A stretch of 64,000 nucleotides of DNA from Ruminococcaceae bacterium HV4-5-B5C. GTDB lineage: Bacteria > Bacillota > Clostridia > Oscillospirales > Acutalibacteraceae. The notes under the pieces are model-generated. The model saw only the letters and a list, made by a program, of their open reading frames with translations, made no database searches and was not told the DNA's origin. Positions 17,198 through 26,000 of the stretch are shown here, piece after piece. The stretch is from assembly GCA_900184925.1 (NCBI GenBank), contig FXYJ02000003.1, forward strand, positions 310,001 to 374,000, given 5' to 3'. Position numbers and translations under genes: made by a program. Within the stretch, counting starts at the first letter, position 1. Every line of letters starts with the position of its first letter.

Positions 17198-18459
17198 TGT
17201 TTCTGAAAGAAAATGCACTTCTGGCGGTTGCGGGACTCAAGGCGAACCGGATGCGCTCCTTCCTGACCATGCTGGGCATTATCATCGGCATCGGCGCGGT
17301 CATCGCCATTGTTTCCATCGGCGACGCCGTAACCGCAAAGGTCTCCGACGCCATGTCCGGCATCGGGGCCAATGTGATTCAGGTCTATGTCACGCCGAGA
17401 GACGCGAAGAACACCACTACCGACGTGACCGTCGGCGGCACCAATATGGACGACAGCGACATGATCTCCATGGATCAGATCAATGCGTTCCGAAAAAAGT
17501 TTGCCGATGAAATCTCTTCCGTTTCCGTGCAGGAGTCCTATGGAGACGGAAAGGTTCAGGACGGCCACCTGTCTTCCAACATCAGCGTCGTCGGGGTAGA
17601 CCCGGGCTATCTCGACGTTTCGAGCGTGAAAATGGTCAAAGGCCGTTTTCTGCGCGACAGGGACATTGACGCAAACCGCAGAGTCGTTGTTGTCTCGGAC
17701 CGGCTGGTTTCCGATATGTTCCGCGGCAGCACGGACCCCATCGGAAAAGAGGTCAGCATGGAGGTCGGCGGCTGGAACGAATCCTTCACAATTGTCGGCG
17801 TCTACAAATACGAGCGGTCTTCCCTCGGGGGGATGACGGTGTCGGGTAATCCGCGCACTTCGTTTTATATCCCCATCAGTGTGGAAAAGGAACAGGCGCA
17901 GTACCAGAATTACTACTATTTCTCTCTGAAATCGAAGTCGATCGGCGGTTCCGATGCGTTCTGCAAAAAGATTGATTCCTATTTTTCAAAGGTTTTTGCC
18001 GGAAACTCAAAGTACACCTGCCAGTCGTATAACATGGAAAGTATGATGTCTTCGGTTACCTCGGTGATGGGAACGATCTCAGTTGCCATCGCGGCCATTG
18101 CGGCCATCGCACTTCTGGTCGGCGGCATCGGGGTGATGAACATTATGCTCGTCTCCGTTACCGAACGCACCCGTGAGATCGGTACCCGCAAGGCACTCGG
18201 CGCCCGCAACAGCTATATCCGCGCGCAGTTTATCGTCGAAGCGGTGATTATCTGCCTCATTGGCGGTGTGCTCGGCATCGGGTTCGGAGTTCTGCTTGCC
18301 TGGATCGGCGATTCGCTGATCGGGGTGAAGCTGGTTGTTTCATTCCCGGTCGTGCTTTTCAGCGTCGGGTTCTCCATGCTGATCGGCATCTTCTTCGGCT
18401 ATTACCCGGCCAAAAAAGCCAGCCGCCTTGACCCGATTGACGCGCTGCGGTACGAATAA
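17197..18459 (+). CDS. MacB-type ABC transporter permease (FtsX family)
   Basis: The 420-residue permease has the four-helix MacB layout. One membrane helix near residues 20-45 (LTMLGIIIGIGAVIAIVSIG) is followed by a large extracellular domain. Three helices then form the FtsX domain from about residue 285 onward. The cytoplasmic loop carries TEREIGxRKALGA-like TERTREIGTRKALGA. It works by mechanotransmission with the ATPase and adaptor just upstream, resembling Bacillus YknZ, which protects against secreted toxic peptides. Confidence 0.95.
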   Translation: MFLKENALLAVAGLKANRMRSFLTMLGIIIGIGAVIAIVSIGDAVTAKVSDAMSGIGANVIQVYVTPRDAKNTTTDVTVGGTNMDDSDMISMDQINAFRKKFADEISSVSVQESYGDGKVQDGHLSSNISVVGVDPGYLDVSSVKMVKGRFLRDRDIDANRRVVVVSDRLVSDMFRGSTDPIGKEVSMEVGGWNESFTIVGVYKYERSSLGGMTVSGNPRTSFYIPISVEKEQAQYQNYYYFSLKSKSIGGSDAFCKKIDSYFSKVFAGNSKYTCQSYNMESMMSSVTSVMGTISVAIAAIAAIALLVGGIGVMNIMLVSVTERTREIGTRKALGARNSYIRAQFIVEAVIICLIGGVLGIGFGVLLAWIGDSLIGVKLVVSFPVVLFSVGFSMLIGIFFGYYPAKKASRLDPIDALRYE

Positions 18460-18493
18460 AAGACTTACTTTTTCTGACTGGAAGGTGAAGAAA

Positions 18494-19072
18494 ATGCCGT
18501 TTGCGGATTTTACCGTTCCCATGAAAAGAATCTTCTGGGGCAGTCTTTTGCTTGTTGTCTGCTGTGCGCTTTATCTCGCGTGGTGGATTGTTGCGTTCCG
18601 GCCGAACGCGGCTGCGGCCAAGGGAGTGAAAACCGGACTGCTTCTGCTTGGGGCGGTGACGGCGGGCATTGCCGCCGTGGCGCTGATGCTGAGCGGGATC
18701 ACTGCCGCACCGCGCGGAGCGGCGCTGTTTCCGCCTCACTCGATCCTGTGGGGCGGCGTCGCGGCTTACCTGATCCTGCTTGCGGGCACATGGTTCCTGT
18801 GGAAGAGGCCGGTGACGACGGAGCTCATTTTAATCGTCGGCTGGGCAATGCTGGAGTTGTCCGCTGTTGACGCTCTGTACGGTGCGGGAAACTTCCGGCG
18901 GGGACCGGCGATTGGTCTGAGCGTCATGACGGGTCTTGCCGCAGTGCTCTGTCTGGTCTGTTATGTGCTGTACTACCGTCTCGGGCAGAGAGAAAGCTAT
19001 ACCGACGGGATGATCCCGCTGATTACAGGAATGCTGGCCACAGCCGCAACCGCCGCCGCAATGCTCCTCTGA
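18494..19072 (+). CDS. Integral membrane protein in the export operon
   Basis: The 192-residue protein has five to six hydrophobic segments with short loops and few charged residues. It begins MPFADFTVPMKRIFWGSLLL. I do not recognise a family. It starts 35 bases after the permease with a GAAGGTG ribosome site, so it is probably co-transcribed. By position it could be an accessory membrane component, as YknW is for YknXYZ, but no sequence match supports that. Confidence 0.7.
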   Translation: MPFADFTVPMKRIFWGSLLLVVCCALYLAWWIVAFRPNAAAAKGVKTGLLLLGAVTAGIAAVALMLSGITAAPRGAALFPPHSILWGGVAAYLILLAGTWFLWKRPVTTELILIVGWAMLELSAVDALYGAGNFRRGPAIGLSVMTGLAAVLCLVCYVLYYRLGQRESYTDGMIPLITGMLATAATAAAMLL

Positions 19073-19101
19073 GAGAGCGGAATGAATGGAGGAAAACGCT
19101 G

Positions 19102-19650
19102 ATGCCTTTTTCCGAGCTTCCGATCGAAAAAGCCTTTATGCTGGTCGAGCCCGGTCCGGTTCTGCTTGTCACGACCCGGAGCGGGGAAAGAAATAATATC
19201 ATGACTGTCACCTGGCACATGGTGGTGGACTTCACTCCGACGATCGCGCTCACAACCGGCCCGTGGAACTATTCCTACCGGGCACTCATGTCCGAGAAAG
19301 AATGCGTCCTGGCAGTTCCGACGGTCGACCTGGCGGAGAAAACGGTGGCAATCGGCGACTGCTCCGGCTCGGAAGTCGACAAGTTCCAAAAATTCGGGCT
19401 GACACCTCTTCCGGCCACCGGGGTAAAGGCACCGCTGATTGCCGAGTGTCTGGCCTGCCTTGAGTGCCGCGTCACGGATTATCTGGAGAGGCCCGGAATT
19501 TTCATTCTGGAGGGAACCCGGGCGTGGATTGACCCGGATCGGAAAGAACGCCGTACATTTCATGCCAACGGGGACGGAACCTTTTCGGTTGACGGCGGCA
19601 CAATCAGCCTGCGGAACCTGATGAAAGACAAACTGCCGCCCGGAGTCTGA
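19102..19650 (+). CDS. Flavin reductase family protein (FMN-binding split barrel)
   Basis: The 182-residue protein has the split-barrel flavin reductase fold. It shows an early LVTTRSGERNNIMTVTW segment, VDFTPTIALTTGPWNYSY, and a central FxKFGLTPLP. Members bind FMN and either reduce flavin with NAD(P)H or act as FMN-dependent redox proteins. The true electron partner is unknown. It lies 29 bases after the membrane protein and has TGGAGG before the ATG. Its own terminator overlaps the stop codon. Confidence 0.88.
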   Translation: MPFSELPIEKAFMLVEPGPVLLVTTRSGERNNIMTVTWHMVVDFTPTIALTTGPWNYSYRALMSEKECVLAVPTVDLAEKTVAIGDCSGSEVDKFQKFGLTPLPATGVKAPLIAECLACLECRVTDYLERPGIFILEGTRAWIDPDRKERRTFHANGDGTFSVDGGTISLRNLMKDKLPPGV

Positions 19651-19674
19651 CGGATTCCGGCACGGCAGTTTTTG
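19631..19674 (+). terminator. Intrinsic terminator overlapping the flavin reductase stop
   Basis: An 8-bp outer stem AACTGCCG/CGGCAGTT (19631-19638, 19663-19670) with inner CCGGA/TCCGG pairing is followed by TTTTT. The stop codon at 19648-19650 lies in the loop, so the last codons form part of the terminator. Confidence 0.85.
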
Positions 19675-19688
19675 CTTGGAGGCAGAAA

Positions 19689-19712
19689 AAAGCCGCCCAA
19701 GAGGGCGGCTTT
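19689..19712. terminator. Second hairpin after the flavin reductase
   Basis: A perfect 10-bp stem AAAGCCGCCC/GGGCGGCTTT with loop AAGA. The A- and T-ends are symmetrical, so it could act in either direction. It lies only 15 bases after the first terminator. Confidence 0.55.
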
Positions 19713-19828
19713 CAGGGAGGAGGAAGGTATGAAAGGATCAAAATCCTCGCGGGAGGAGCTTGCAATCTGATTTTGTGTACTGCTTTCGGAATTCCTGCTG
19801 CTTTCAGAATAGTGGACTGATGTGTCGT

Positions 19829-19865
19829 AAAAAAAGCAGGGGGCCGCACCCCATTGTACGGCCCC
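19829..19865 (-). terminator. Orphan leftward terminator
   Basis: On the minus strand GGGGCCG and CGGCCCC pair around a 12-base loop, followed by CTGCTTTTTTT. This is a textbook intrinsic terminator, but no minus-strand gene ends here. The nearest leftward gene stops at 20001 and already has two hairpins of its own. It may end a small RNA or be a backup terminator. Confidence 0.6.
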
Positions 19866-19923
19866 TCGAAAGGAAAGGACGGTGCTGACTCTATTATTGG
19901 CACGCTGAAAAATATTATGCAGA

Positions 19924-20001
19924 AAAAGAAAGCCGCCCGGAACCGGACGGCATTAAAATTTTACGATCGAAAGAAAACCGCCGTATGACAGCGGCTTTTT
20001 T
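19924..20001 (-). terminator. Two leftward terminators after the 20001-20426 gene
   Basis: Stem 1 pairs CCGC/GCGG with flanking A/T runs (19974-20001) and overlaps the gene stop. Stem 2 (GCCG-CCGG/CCGG-CGGC, 19932-19951) is followed on the minus strand by TTTCTTTTT. Together they terminate the leftward gene. Confidence 0.65.
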
Positions 20002-20426
20002 CAGGCCAGTTTGCCGAGAGCGGCAAAAATAAGCGGGTGAAACGGGGCCAGACCGTCAAAAACGAACCGATTGTTGTCTACGGATTTTTCTCCGCAGTTG
20101 ATAATTTCGGTTCTTTCATGCACTTTTTCCGCGATCCGAAGGATCGGTTCGGAGACATGTTTCGGGAGCACATTCCGGATGGACGGGGCGTTTTGAGAAA
20201 ACCGGTCGAGATAGGCGTGTACAAGAATCTCAACGGCGAGGGACATCTCTGAAATCTCAAGCGGCTTCCGGAACAACTCCCGGTAGCGCTTCAGAACGTA
20301 ACCGGCCAGCTCAACGGATCCGTTTCCCGGAAGAGACAGAAAGTCCATCAAAGTTTCATCGGTGTTGATATTTGCCCAGTGTTCCTGAAAGGAGATTATG
20401 ATGCCGTGAAAAGCTGTATCCTGCAT
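20001..20426 (-). CDS. Unrecognised 141-residue protein
   Basis: The product is a soluble, helix-prone protein starting MQDTAFHGIIISFQEHWANI. It has no cysteine-metal motif, signal peptide or membrane segment, and I do not recognise a domain. It looks like a real gene because GCGGAGG precedes the ATG and a well-spaced sigma-A promoter lies directly upstream. It is a single-gene unit flanked by intergenic regions rich in hairpins. Confidence 0.65.
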   Translation of the reverse strand: MQDTAFHGIIISFQEHWANINTDETLMDFLSLPGNGSVELAGYVLKRYRELFRKPLEISEMSLAVEILVHAYLDRFSQNAPSIRNVLPKHVSEPILRIAEKVHERTEIINCGEKSVDNNRFVFDGLAPFHPLIFAALGKLA

Positions 20427-20458
20427 GGAGAGCCTCCGCTAATTAATTTTCGCTTTTT

Positions 20459-20487
20459 ATTATACGAAAACAAGGAGAAAAAGACAA
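20459..20487 (-). promoter_or_regulatory. Sigma-A promoter, leftward
   Basis: On the minus strand, TTGTCT (20487-20482), 17-base spacer and TATAAT (20464-20459) drive the 141-residue gene. Confidence 0.7.
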
Positions 20488-20743
20488 CCGAAACCATTTT
20501 TACGCAGCCGACACAGGGGAACAATGCAGGTTTCCCTCACCGTGACGGCGGGAAGCGCACCGAAAATTACGCAATTTTACAGCGGAAGAAAAAGCTGCTC
20601 TACAGCGGTCCGGGCCCATACAGGGAACCGGCCGCCGCTTTTTTGCGTTCCGCGGGAGGACGGTGCATCAGCCCGGCAGCCGGGGAAAACCGGGGAGACA
20701 GCCGGGTGGCTTGACGGTCGAGTGCCAAAAACCAGCGTTTTTA
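20488..20743. other. Non-coding gap before the XRE regulator
   Basis: I see no convincing gene in this stretch. Short frames are present but lack ribosome sites. A small perfect repeat AAAAAC-CAGC-GTTTTT (20727-20742) sits two bases before the -35 box of the next promoter and could be a regulator site. Confidence 0.5.
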
Positions 20744-20772
20744 TTGACTCGCAGGGTTAAAACACTTATAAC
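20744..20772 (+). promoter_or_regulatory. Sigma-A promoter of the XRE-ABC operon
   Basis: TTGACT (20744-20749), 17-base spacer and TATAAC (20767-20772) lie 33 bases before the regulator ATG. Confidence 0.7.
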
Positions 20773-20804
20773 GGAGGCAGCACTTTGAAAAAGGGGGATC
20801 ACCA

Positions 20805-21869
20805 ATGGAGGAAAAAACAGCCTTTGGGAAATTCATTACCGTCAAGCGAAAAGAGAACGGGATGACGCAGTCGGAGCTTGCGCAGAGGCTCTATGTTACG
20901 GAATCGGCGGTTTCCAAATGGGAACGCGGCATTTCCTACCCGGATATCACGCTGGTCGCAGCCATCTGCTCGGCGCTGAGCATCAGCGAACACGAACTGA
21001 TTACGGCGAGCGACGACGTACATCAACGCCAGGTGGAGTTGCAGGCACAAAAATACCGGCATCTCCGGAACGCTTACTTATGGACATGGAACGTGCTTTA
21101 CGGTGTGGCCGTTCTGACCTGCCTGATCTGCAATCTCGCAATTACGCACGGGCTGACCTGGTTTTTCATTGTCGTCGCGTCCTGTATGACGGCGTATTCG
21201 CTGACGAATCTGCCGCTGCTTGTTACGAAAAAGAAAGTGATTGTCATACTCGGCACATTCTTTGTCACGCTTAATCTGCTGCTGCTTACCTGCTGTATCT
21301 ACACTTCCGGGAACTGGTTCTTTGTGTCGTTTGCGGCGCTTCTGTTTTCCTTCTCCGTCCTGTTTACACCGATTGTTCTGCGGGAGCTTGTGCTTCCGGG
21401 AAAATTGGGCGAACACAAGGCCCTTCTTTCTATGGGGGCGGATACGCTGCTGCTGTTTCTGCTGCTGGCGGTGGTCAGCGCCGACCAGAATCAGTTGAGC
21501 ACTCTCCTTTACCCGACCGGGGTTCTCACACTTTACCTGCTGGTGCTGCCATGGGCATTTCTCCTTGTAATCCGGTACAGCCGGCTCAGCGTCTGGTTCC
21601 GCACTGCGCTCTGCCTTGTCGTCAGTGGGTTTTATATCCTGACGGTCAACAGCATGTCCGACGTTATTACGGATGGAAAGGCGTTTGTGCTGCCCGCAAT
21701 GAATTTAGGCGACTGGAACGCAGCCTATCTGAGCGGCAACATCACCGCCGTGATCACCATCGTCTGCGGCGCTGCTGCGCTGCTGTTCGTCTGGGCGGGG
21801 ATTGTTCACGCAAAACGGGACAGGGAAACGGATGCGGTTACTGCCGGTACGGGCAGAAAGGGAGATTGA
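20805..21869 (+). CDS. XRE-type helix-turn-helix regulator with membrane domain
   Basis: The 354-residue protein has an N-terminal Cro/CI helix-turn-helix (residues about 8-62: MTQSELAQRLYVTESAVSKWERG). About eight to nine hydrophobic segments follow from residue 90. This places a DNA-binding head on a membrane anchor. The ABC exporter genes start one base after its stop, so it probably controls them, perhaps in response to membrane stress or the transported compound. AAGGGGG precedes the ATG. Confidence 0.88.
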   Translation: MEEKTAFGKFITVKRKENGMTQSELAQRLYVTESAVSKWERGISYPDITLVAAICSALSISEHELITASDDVHQRQVELQAQKYRHLRNAYLWTWNVLYGVAVLTCLICNLAITHGLTWFFIVVASCMTAYSLTNLPLLVTKKKVIVILGTFFVTLNLLLLTCCIYTSGNWFFVSFAALLFSFSVLFTPIVLRELVLPGKLGEHKALLSMGADTLLLFLLLAVVSADQNQLSTLLYPTGVLTLYLLVLPWAFLLVIRYSRLSVWFRTALCLVVSGFYILTVNSMSDVITDGKAFVLPAMNLGDWNAAYLSGNITAVITIVCGAAALLFVWAGIVHAKRDRETDAVTAGTGRKGD

Positions 21870-21870
21870 C

Positions 21871-22737
21871 GTGAATCTTGAAATCCGTTCTTTATCGATG
21901 AATTACGGAAAGGCGAAAGCTCTTTCGGATGTGACACTTACTCTGAAAAGCGGCGGCCTGACGGGCCTTGTCGGGCCGAACGGGGCGGGCAAGTCCACTT
22001 TACTGAAGATTCTTGCCACGCTTCTGAAGCCGTCGCGCGGCGAGATCCTGCTCAACGGAAAGGATATCCGGAAAAAGCCGGATGCTATGCGGAACGTGCT
22101 TGGGTATCTTCCGCAGGATATTCCGGTTTACGGGAACCTCAACGCGTGGGAATACCTTACGTTTCTGGCGTCTGCAAAAAAAATGGAGCCGTCGGCGGCA
22201 AGAAAACAGATCGGTTCGCTGATGCAGACGCTGCACCTTTCCGACGTAGGCCGGAAGCCGCTTTCCGGCTTTTCCGGCGGCATGCGGCAGCGCGTGGGCA
22301 TTGCGGCCGCGTTGCTCGGCGACCCGAAGGTGATTATAGCCGATGAGCCAACAACAGGTCTTGATCCGCAGGAGCGTGTCACGCTGCGCAGTCTGCTTTC
22401 CGGTTTGGCCGCAAGCCGGATCGTCCTTCTTTCCACTCACATCGTTTCGGATGTGGAAGCCGTTGCGTCCGACCTCGTGGTACTGAAAAAGGGAAAGGTG
22501 CTCTTCCACGGAGCGCCGGAAGAACTGACGAACTGTGCGGACGGCCATGTCTGGGAGTATACCGTAGCGGATTTTTCCGGAATTCCGGCCGGCTCTGCCG
22601 TAAGTTCCGCCGTGCAGGGGACCCGGGGAATCCGCGTGAAAACGGTCGGAGCGAGGCCCGTTGAAGCACAGGCGCTAGCTGCATCTCCCACGCTGGAAGA
22701 CGCATGTCTCTATATGATAGGGGGAGAGGCACTTTGA
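21871..22737 (+). CDS. ABC-2 type exporter ATPase
   Basis: The 288-residue ATPase has Walker A GPNGAGKST, signature FSGGMRQRVGIAAAL and Walker B VIIADEPTTGLDP. A C-terminal extension of about 75 residues follows. It resembles the CcmA/BcrA group that pairs with ABC-2 permeases. I place the start at the GTG at 21871, after GGGAGA; an upstream ATG at 21802 overlaps the regulator. Its stop overlaps the TTG start of the permease. Confidence 0.93.
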   Translation: MNLEIRSLSMNYGKAKALSDVTLTLKSGGLTGLVGPNGAGKSTLLKILATLLKPSRGEILLNGKDIRKKPDAMRNVLGYLPQDIPVYGNLNAWEYLTFLASAKKMEPSAARKQIGSLMQTLHLSDVGRKPLSGFSGGMRQRVGIAAALLGDPKVIIADEPTTGLDPQERVTLRSLLSGLAASRIVLLSTHIVSDVEAVASDLVVLKKGKVLFHGAPEELTNCADGHVWEYTVADFSGIPAGSAVSSAVQGTRGIRVKTVGARPVEAQALAASPTLEDACLYMIGGEAL

Positions 22738-24290
22738 GACCATCAGGCACTGTGTGGGGCGTTGCAAAAGCGGATTTTCTGGAACGGGTCCGGCAGTTTT
22801 CTTTCACCGTGTTCTGCGCCTTTTCGGCCTTTTTTACTCTCTGGTTTGTTCCCCGCCCAAACGGTTTTACCGCTCTGGCGATCGACCCAAGTGTGTTCCG
22901 GCAGGGGTCCGACCCTTCATGGATGCCGATGTCCGCGGCCATGTGCAGCGGGATGATGCTGTGCGTGTTCGGCTTTGCCTACCTTTTTCACTCGGTTCAG
23001 CGTGACCGGGAAAGCGGCGTCCTGTCTCTACTGCAAACTTCCCCCATTTCCAGGACCGCCTATTTGTTCGGCAAGCTGGTCTCCGACACTATGCTTCTGC
23101 TTTGTCTGCTCGGAGTCATCATGGCGTCTGCCTTTTTTACGATGGAAATCCGGTTCCCGGGGCGCCTGCTTTCCCCATGGGACTTCTTTTCGCCGTTTTT
23201 GAGTGTCATTCCCGGTCTTGTTTTTGTCTCGGCATTTGCACTGCTGATGGAGTGCGCTCCGCTTATCGGCCGAAGAAGCGGGCTGTCGATCGCGCTGTTC
23301 CTCTGCGTGTCAATTGTCATTCTCATGCCTGCCTCTATGGGAAGAAATCCGTATCGCCTCATCTCCGTGTTCGATTTCAGCGGTTTTCTCTGGATGCGGG
23401 ACAGCATTTCGGCGGCGGCTTTTACGGTGACGGGCCGGCCTGCGGCGCAGATTAACATCCTTGCCGGTTCTCATATGGACAGCGCGGGCCTGAAAGTACT
23501 GGCGTTTCACGGCCTTACCCCGACTTTTTCGTATTTCATCGACAAGCTGTTTCTGCTTGCCGTCAGCATACTGCTTACCTTCGTGGCGTCCTGCCTGCTG
23601 CCAAAGACGGAGAGAACGGATTGGTTTCCAAGGCTCTCACACACCTCATCCAAAGGAAAAAAAGATTCCGGCGGGGTTGTCCTGGCATACCGCTTCGGCC
23701 TGTTTTACTCTGAACTTCGCAAGATGCTTTTGGGCCAGTCGCTTACCTGGTGGGTTGGCGCCGCGGGATTATGGATTGCCTGCCTGCTGTCACCGGTCGA
23801 TATCGTGCGCAGCACACTGGTTACACTGGAATTCGCATGGCTGATGCCCGTGTTTTCATGCATGGGATGTATGGAATATCGGAGCGGAATGGCAACGCTT
23901 CTGCGCACGGTTCCGGGCGCCATGGTGCGGCAGGCATCTGCCTGCTGGCGCGCGGGGACGGCAATTTCCCTCGCTGCAGCGGCTCCGGCGCTTCTTCGGT
24001 TTCTGTGTCTTGCGGACGGAGCCGGGTTTCTGTCTGTCCTGATTGCCGCACTGCTGCTGCCTTCCATGGCGCTGTTTCTCGGCGAATGGTCCGCATCGAA
24101 CCGCCCCTTTGAAATTTTTCTTCTGATTCTGTGCATTCTTGCGCTCAACGTGCCCACGCTGTTTCTGGCGGACGGATTTTCGACAGCTTCCTGTACCCGC
24201 ATGGCTGTTGCTGCCCTTCTGTCGGCAGTGATGCTGTTCCTTTCCTTTGCAAAGAGGGCGGCAGGGCAAACCGTGCGGGCTGGATCATAA
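22734..24290 (+). CDS. ABC-2 type exporter permease
   Basis: This 518-residue polytopic protein has about twelve hydrophobic segments in two halves of six, split around residues 290-330. The first half shows the ABC-2 feature SVQRDRESGVLSLLQTSPISRTAYLFGKL, which resembles the family's cytoplasmic coupling region. The preferred TTG start at 22734 overlaps the ATPase stop and follows GGGGGAGAGG; a GTG at 22752 is the alternative. The substrate is unknown. Confidence 0.88.
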   Translation: MRPSGTVWGVAKADFLERVRQFSFTVFCAFSAFFTLWFVPRPNGFTALAIDPSVFRQGSDPSWMPMSAAMCSGMMLCVFGFAYLFHSVQRDRESGVLSLLQTSPISRTAYLFGKLVSDTMLLLCLLGVIMASAFFTMEIRFPGRLLSPWDFFSPFLSVIPGLVFVSAFALLMECAPLIGRRSGLSIALFLCVSIVILMPASMGRNPYRLISVFDFSGFLWMRDSISAAAFTVTGRPAAQINILAGSHMDSAGLKVLAFHGLTPTFSYFIDKLFLLAVSILLTFVASCLLPKTERTDWFPRLSHTSSKGKKDSGGVVLAYRFGLFYSELRKMLLGQSLTWWVGAAGLWIACLLSPVDIVRSTLVTLEFAWLMPVFSCMGCMEYRSGMATLLRTVPGAMVRQASACWRAGTAISLAAAAPALLRFLCLADGAGFLSVLIAALLLPSMALFLGEWSASNRPFEIFLLILCILALNVPTLFLADGFSTASCTRMAVAALLSAVMLFLSFAKRAAGQTVRAGS

Positions 24291-24324
24291 AAAGTGCTTT
24301 TCCGGCCACCGCGCAGGTGCCCCG

Positions 24325-24353
24325 TTGACAATTTAATCCGGTGAGAATATAAT
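24325..24353 (+). promoter_or_regulatory. Consensus sigma-A promoter
   Basis: Perfect TTGACA (24325-24330), 17-base spacer and perfect TATAAT (24348-24353). It is the strongest promoter match in the window and drives the DUF3788-Cdd1 pair. Confidence 0.9.
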
Positions 24354-24386
24354 TCGTGCAGAGAGAATAAGACAGGGGGCAAAGCG

Positions 24387-24842
24387 GTGGAAACAGAAGA
24401 GAGGCAGCGCTTTTTTAATTCGGACCGGGAGCCGGAGCCTTCCGAAATCGAAACGCTTCTTGGGAAAGACGCCAGCCGCAGATTCCATTGCCTTGATACA
24501 TTTTTAAAGAGCGGCTACGACGCTCTTCGCGAGTTGAAGTTTCCATTCGGAAGCCATTACGGGTGGAGCTATAAATACAGCAGCAAAGGCAAAATGCTTT
24601 GTTATGTCTTCTTTGAGAAAGATGCGGTTACCGTAACGGTCACCATTGGAAAGGGAGACCTGCCAAAACTCGAAAAACAACTGCCGCAGCTTCTTCCGCG
24701 GACGAGACAGCTCTGGGAAAACCGTTACCCCTGCGGAGACGGCGGATGGATCCACTATCGAGTGCTCAGTGACGACGAACTGCAGGATGTCATAAAACTG
24801 ATCTGTATCAAGAAAAAACCGAAAGCTTCTGTTCCGGCGTAA
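24387..24842 (+). CDS. DUF3788 family protein
   Basis: The 151-residue protein has the DUF3788 signature WSYKYSSKGKMLCYVFFEKDAVTVTVTIG-like core (around residues 52-82) and a late WIHYRVLSDDELQDVIKLI. The family is of unknown function and is common in gut Firmicutes, often beside small regulators. Translation starts at the GTG after CAGGGGGC. It has a consensus promoter upstream, so expression should be high. Confidence 0.8.
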   Translation: METEERQRFFNSDREPEPSEIETLLGKDASRRFHCLDTFLKSGYDALRELKFPFGSHYGWSYKYSSKGKMLCYVFFEKDAVTVTVTIGKGDLPKLEKQLPQLLPRTRQLWENRYPCGDGGWIHYRVLSDDELQDVIKLICIKKKPKASVPA

Positions 24843-24868
24843 GCGGAAAGGGAAAACGGGGGTGTCGT

Positions 24869-25147
24869 ATGGGCGAACTTCGGAGAATTCCCGGTGTTGG
24901 GAAAAAGACGGAACAGGATCTGATTCGTCTTGGCTACCCCACGGTCGCATCACTTCGAGGCGCAGACCCGGAACGGATGTACGAGCGTGACTGCGCAGAG
25001 CGCGGTGTTCTCATTGACCGCTGCCAGCTATATGTTTACCGCTGCGCGGTTTATTTTGCTTCCGAGCCGAACCCCGACCCGGAGAAATGCAAGTGGTGGA
25101 ACTGGAAGGATAAAACGGGAGAGCAAATGGGAGAATCCTCCCGGTAG
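24869..25147 (+). CDS. Cdd1-like helix-hairpin-helix protein
   Basis: The 92-residue protein opens with LRRIPGVGKKTEQDLIRLGYPTV, a helix-hairpin-helix, then a CQLYVYRCAVYFAS segment and a W-rich C-terminus (CKWWNWKD). It matches the pathogenicity-locus Cdd1 family of C. difficile. It is likely a small nucleic-acid-binding protein; its role is unknown. It lies 26 bases after the DUF3788 gene and shares its promoter. Confidence 0.85.
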   Translation: MGELRRIPGVGKKTEQDLIRLGYPTVASLRGADPERMYERDCAERGVLIDRCQLYVYRCAVYFASEPNPDPEKCKWWNWKDKTGEQMGESSR

Positions 25148-25165
25148 TGAGTGTGTATCAAATAA

Positions 25166-25204
25166 GGCGGCGGGCTCCGGCTTTCGGTGTGCCCGTCGCC
25201 TTTT
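25166..25204 (+). terminator. Intrinsic terminator after the Cdd1 gene
   Basis: GGCGGCGGGC pairs with GCCCGTCGCC (25166-25175, 25191-25200; one G-U pair) and is followed by TTTTC. Confidence 0.85.
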
Positions 25205-25235
25205 CTTCGGGAAACATACAAAAGAAAAGCGCGCC

Positions 25236-26000
25236 CTATGGATTGTAACCTTGAGAAATGCCGGCTAATCTTTTGAAATCCGGTCGTCCTGCCGAATCCA
25301 CCAACCGCGCGGATTCATCGGCGTCTTCCGTTCTGTTTTTGTTTAGCAGCTGAATAATCATATCCGGGTTGTGGATCCCCAGTCCATGGCCGTAATAAAG
25401 TCCGTTGCCCAGATCAATTACGTTTTCTCCCTGCCATTCGGGTGTCAGCGGATTTACGTCGGGATTCACAAAATATCTGCGGTCACCCGGAAGATAATCT
25501 TCCCTTTTCTTCATTTGCCCGACCTCGCGTAGGAGACTGTCGATTTGATGCCAGTTCATTAGTTTTATTCTGGGAAATGTTTTGTTAAAGAGGCTTTCGG
25601 GGTATACACTCAGCAATGCTTTGTAGTAGACAATCATCATGGCGGTTGCACATTCCGTACTGTACAGAGAACCGTTTTTGAATATGTCGAGAATTGCATT
25701 GCTCGGCTTTACGTTTTCTTTCAGAACAAATCCGCCGTCCTCGGCGCGCCGCCAGTAATCGGGGTTACATCTGGTTTTGCGGAAAATTGCAAAGTCCATT
25801 CCGCTTTGATTGAGTTCGTAGGATGCTGCGATAATTTCCCGGCGCAGCTGGAGCTCAAACTTCAATTGTTCCAGAGAATCATAAGAGTACCGTGCGCTGC
25901 TTGAGGCGAGAATTCTGATTATTTTTCTCTCTATGCTGTTTTCTTTAAATTCTGCGTCCAGAACCGCCTGTTTCACTTCTTTGTCAGAAATCAAAATCAT
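25236..26000 (-). CDS. tgl: Spore-coat-type protein-glutamine gamma-glutamyltransferase
   Basis: The 254-residue protein matches Bacillus subtilis Tgl, the transglutaminase that cross-links spore-coat proteins through Gln-Lys isopeptide bonds. Matching regions are FELQLRREIIAAS, the catalytic ECATAMMIVYY with C117 and E116, PEWQGENVI with E192, and GHGLGI with H205. Length is close to the 245 residues of the Bacillus enzyme. It is the second gene of a leftward pair. Its start overlaps the stop of the upstream gene by four bases. This suggests the host can form spores. Confidence 0.9.
   Translation of the reverse strand: MILISDKEVKQAVLDAEFKENSIERKIIRILASSSARYSYDSLEQLKFELQLRREIIAASYELNQSGMDFAIFRKTRCNPDYWRRAEDGGFVLKENVKPSNAILDIFKNGSLYSTECATAMMIVYYKALLSVYPESLFNKTFPRIKLMNWHQIDSLLREVGQMKKREDYLPGDRRYFVNPDVNPLTPEWQGENVIDLGNGLYYGHGLGIHNPDMIIQLLNKNRTEDADESARLVDSAGRPDFKRLAGISQGYNP

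Noticed and set aside
19729..19770. A 13-codon frame (MKGSKSSREELAI) after a strong GGGAGGAGGAAGG site
   Set aside because: The ribosome-like site is striking, but it lies just after two hairpins with no promoter seen, so I could not support it as a gene.
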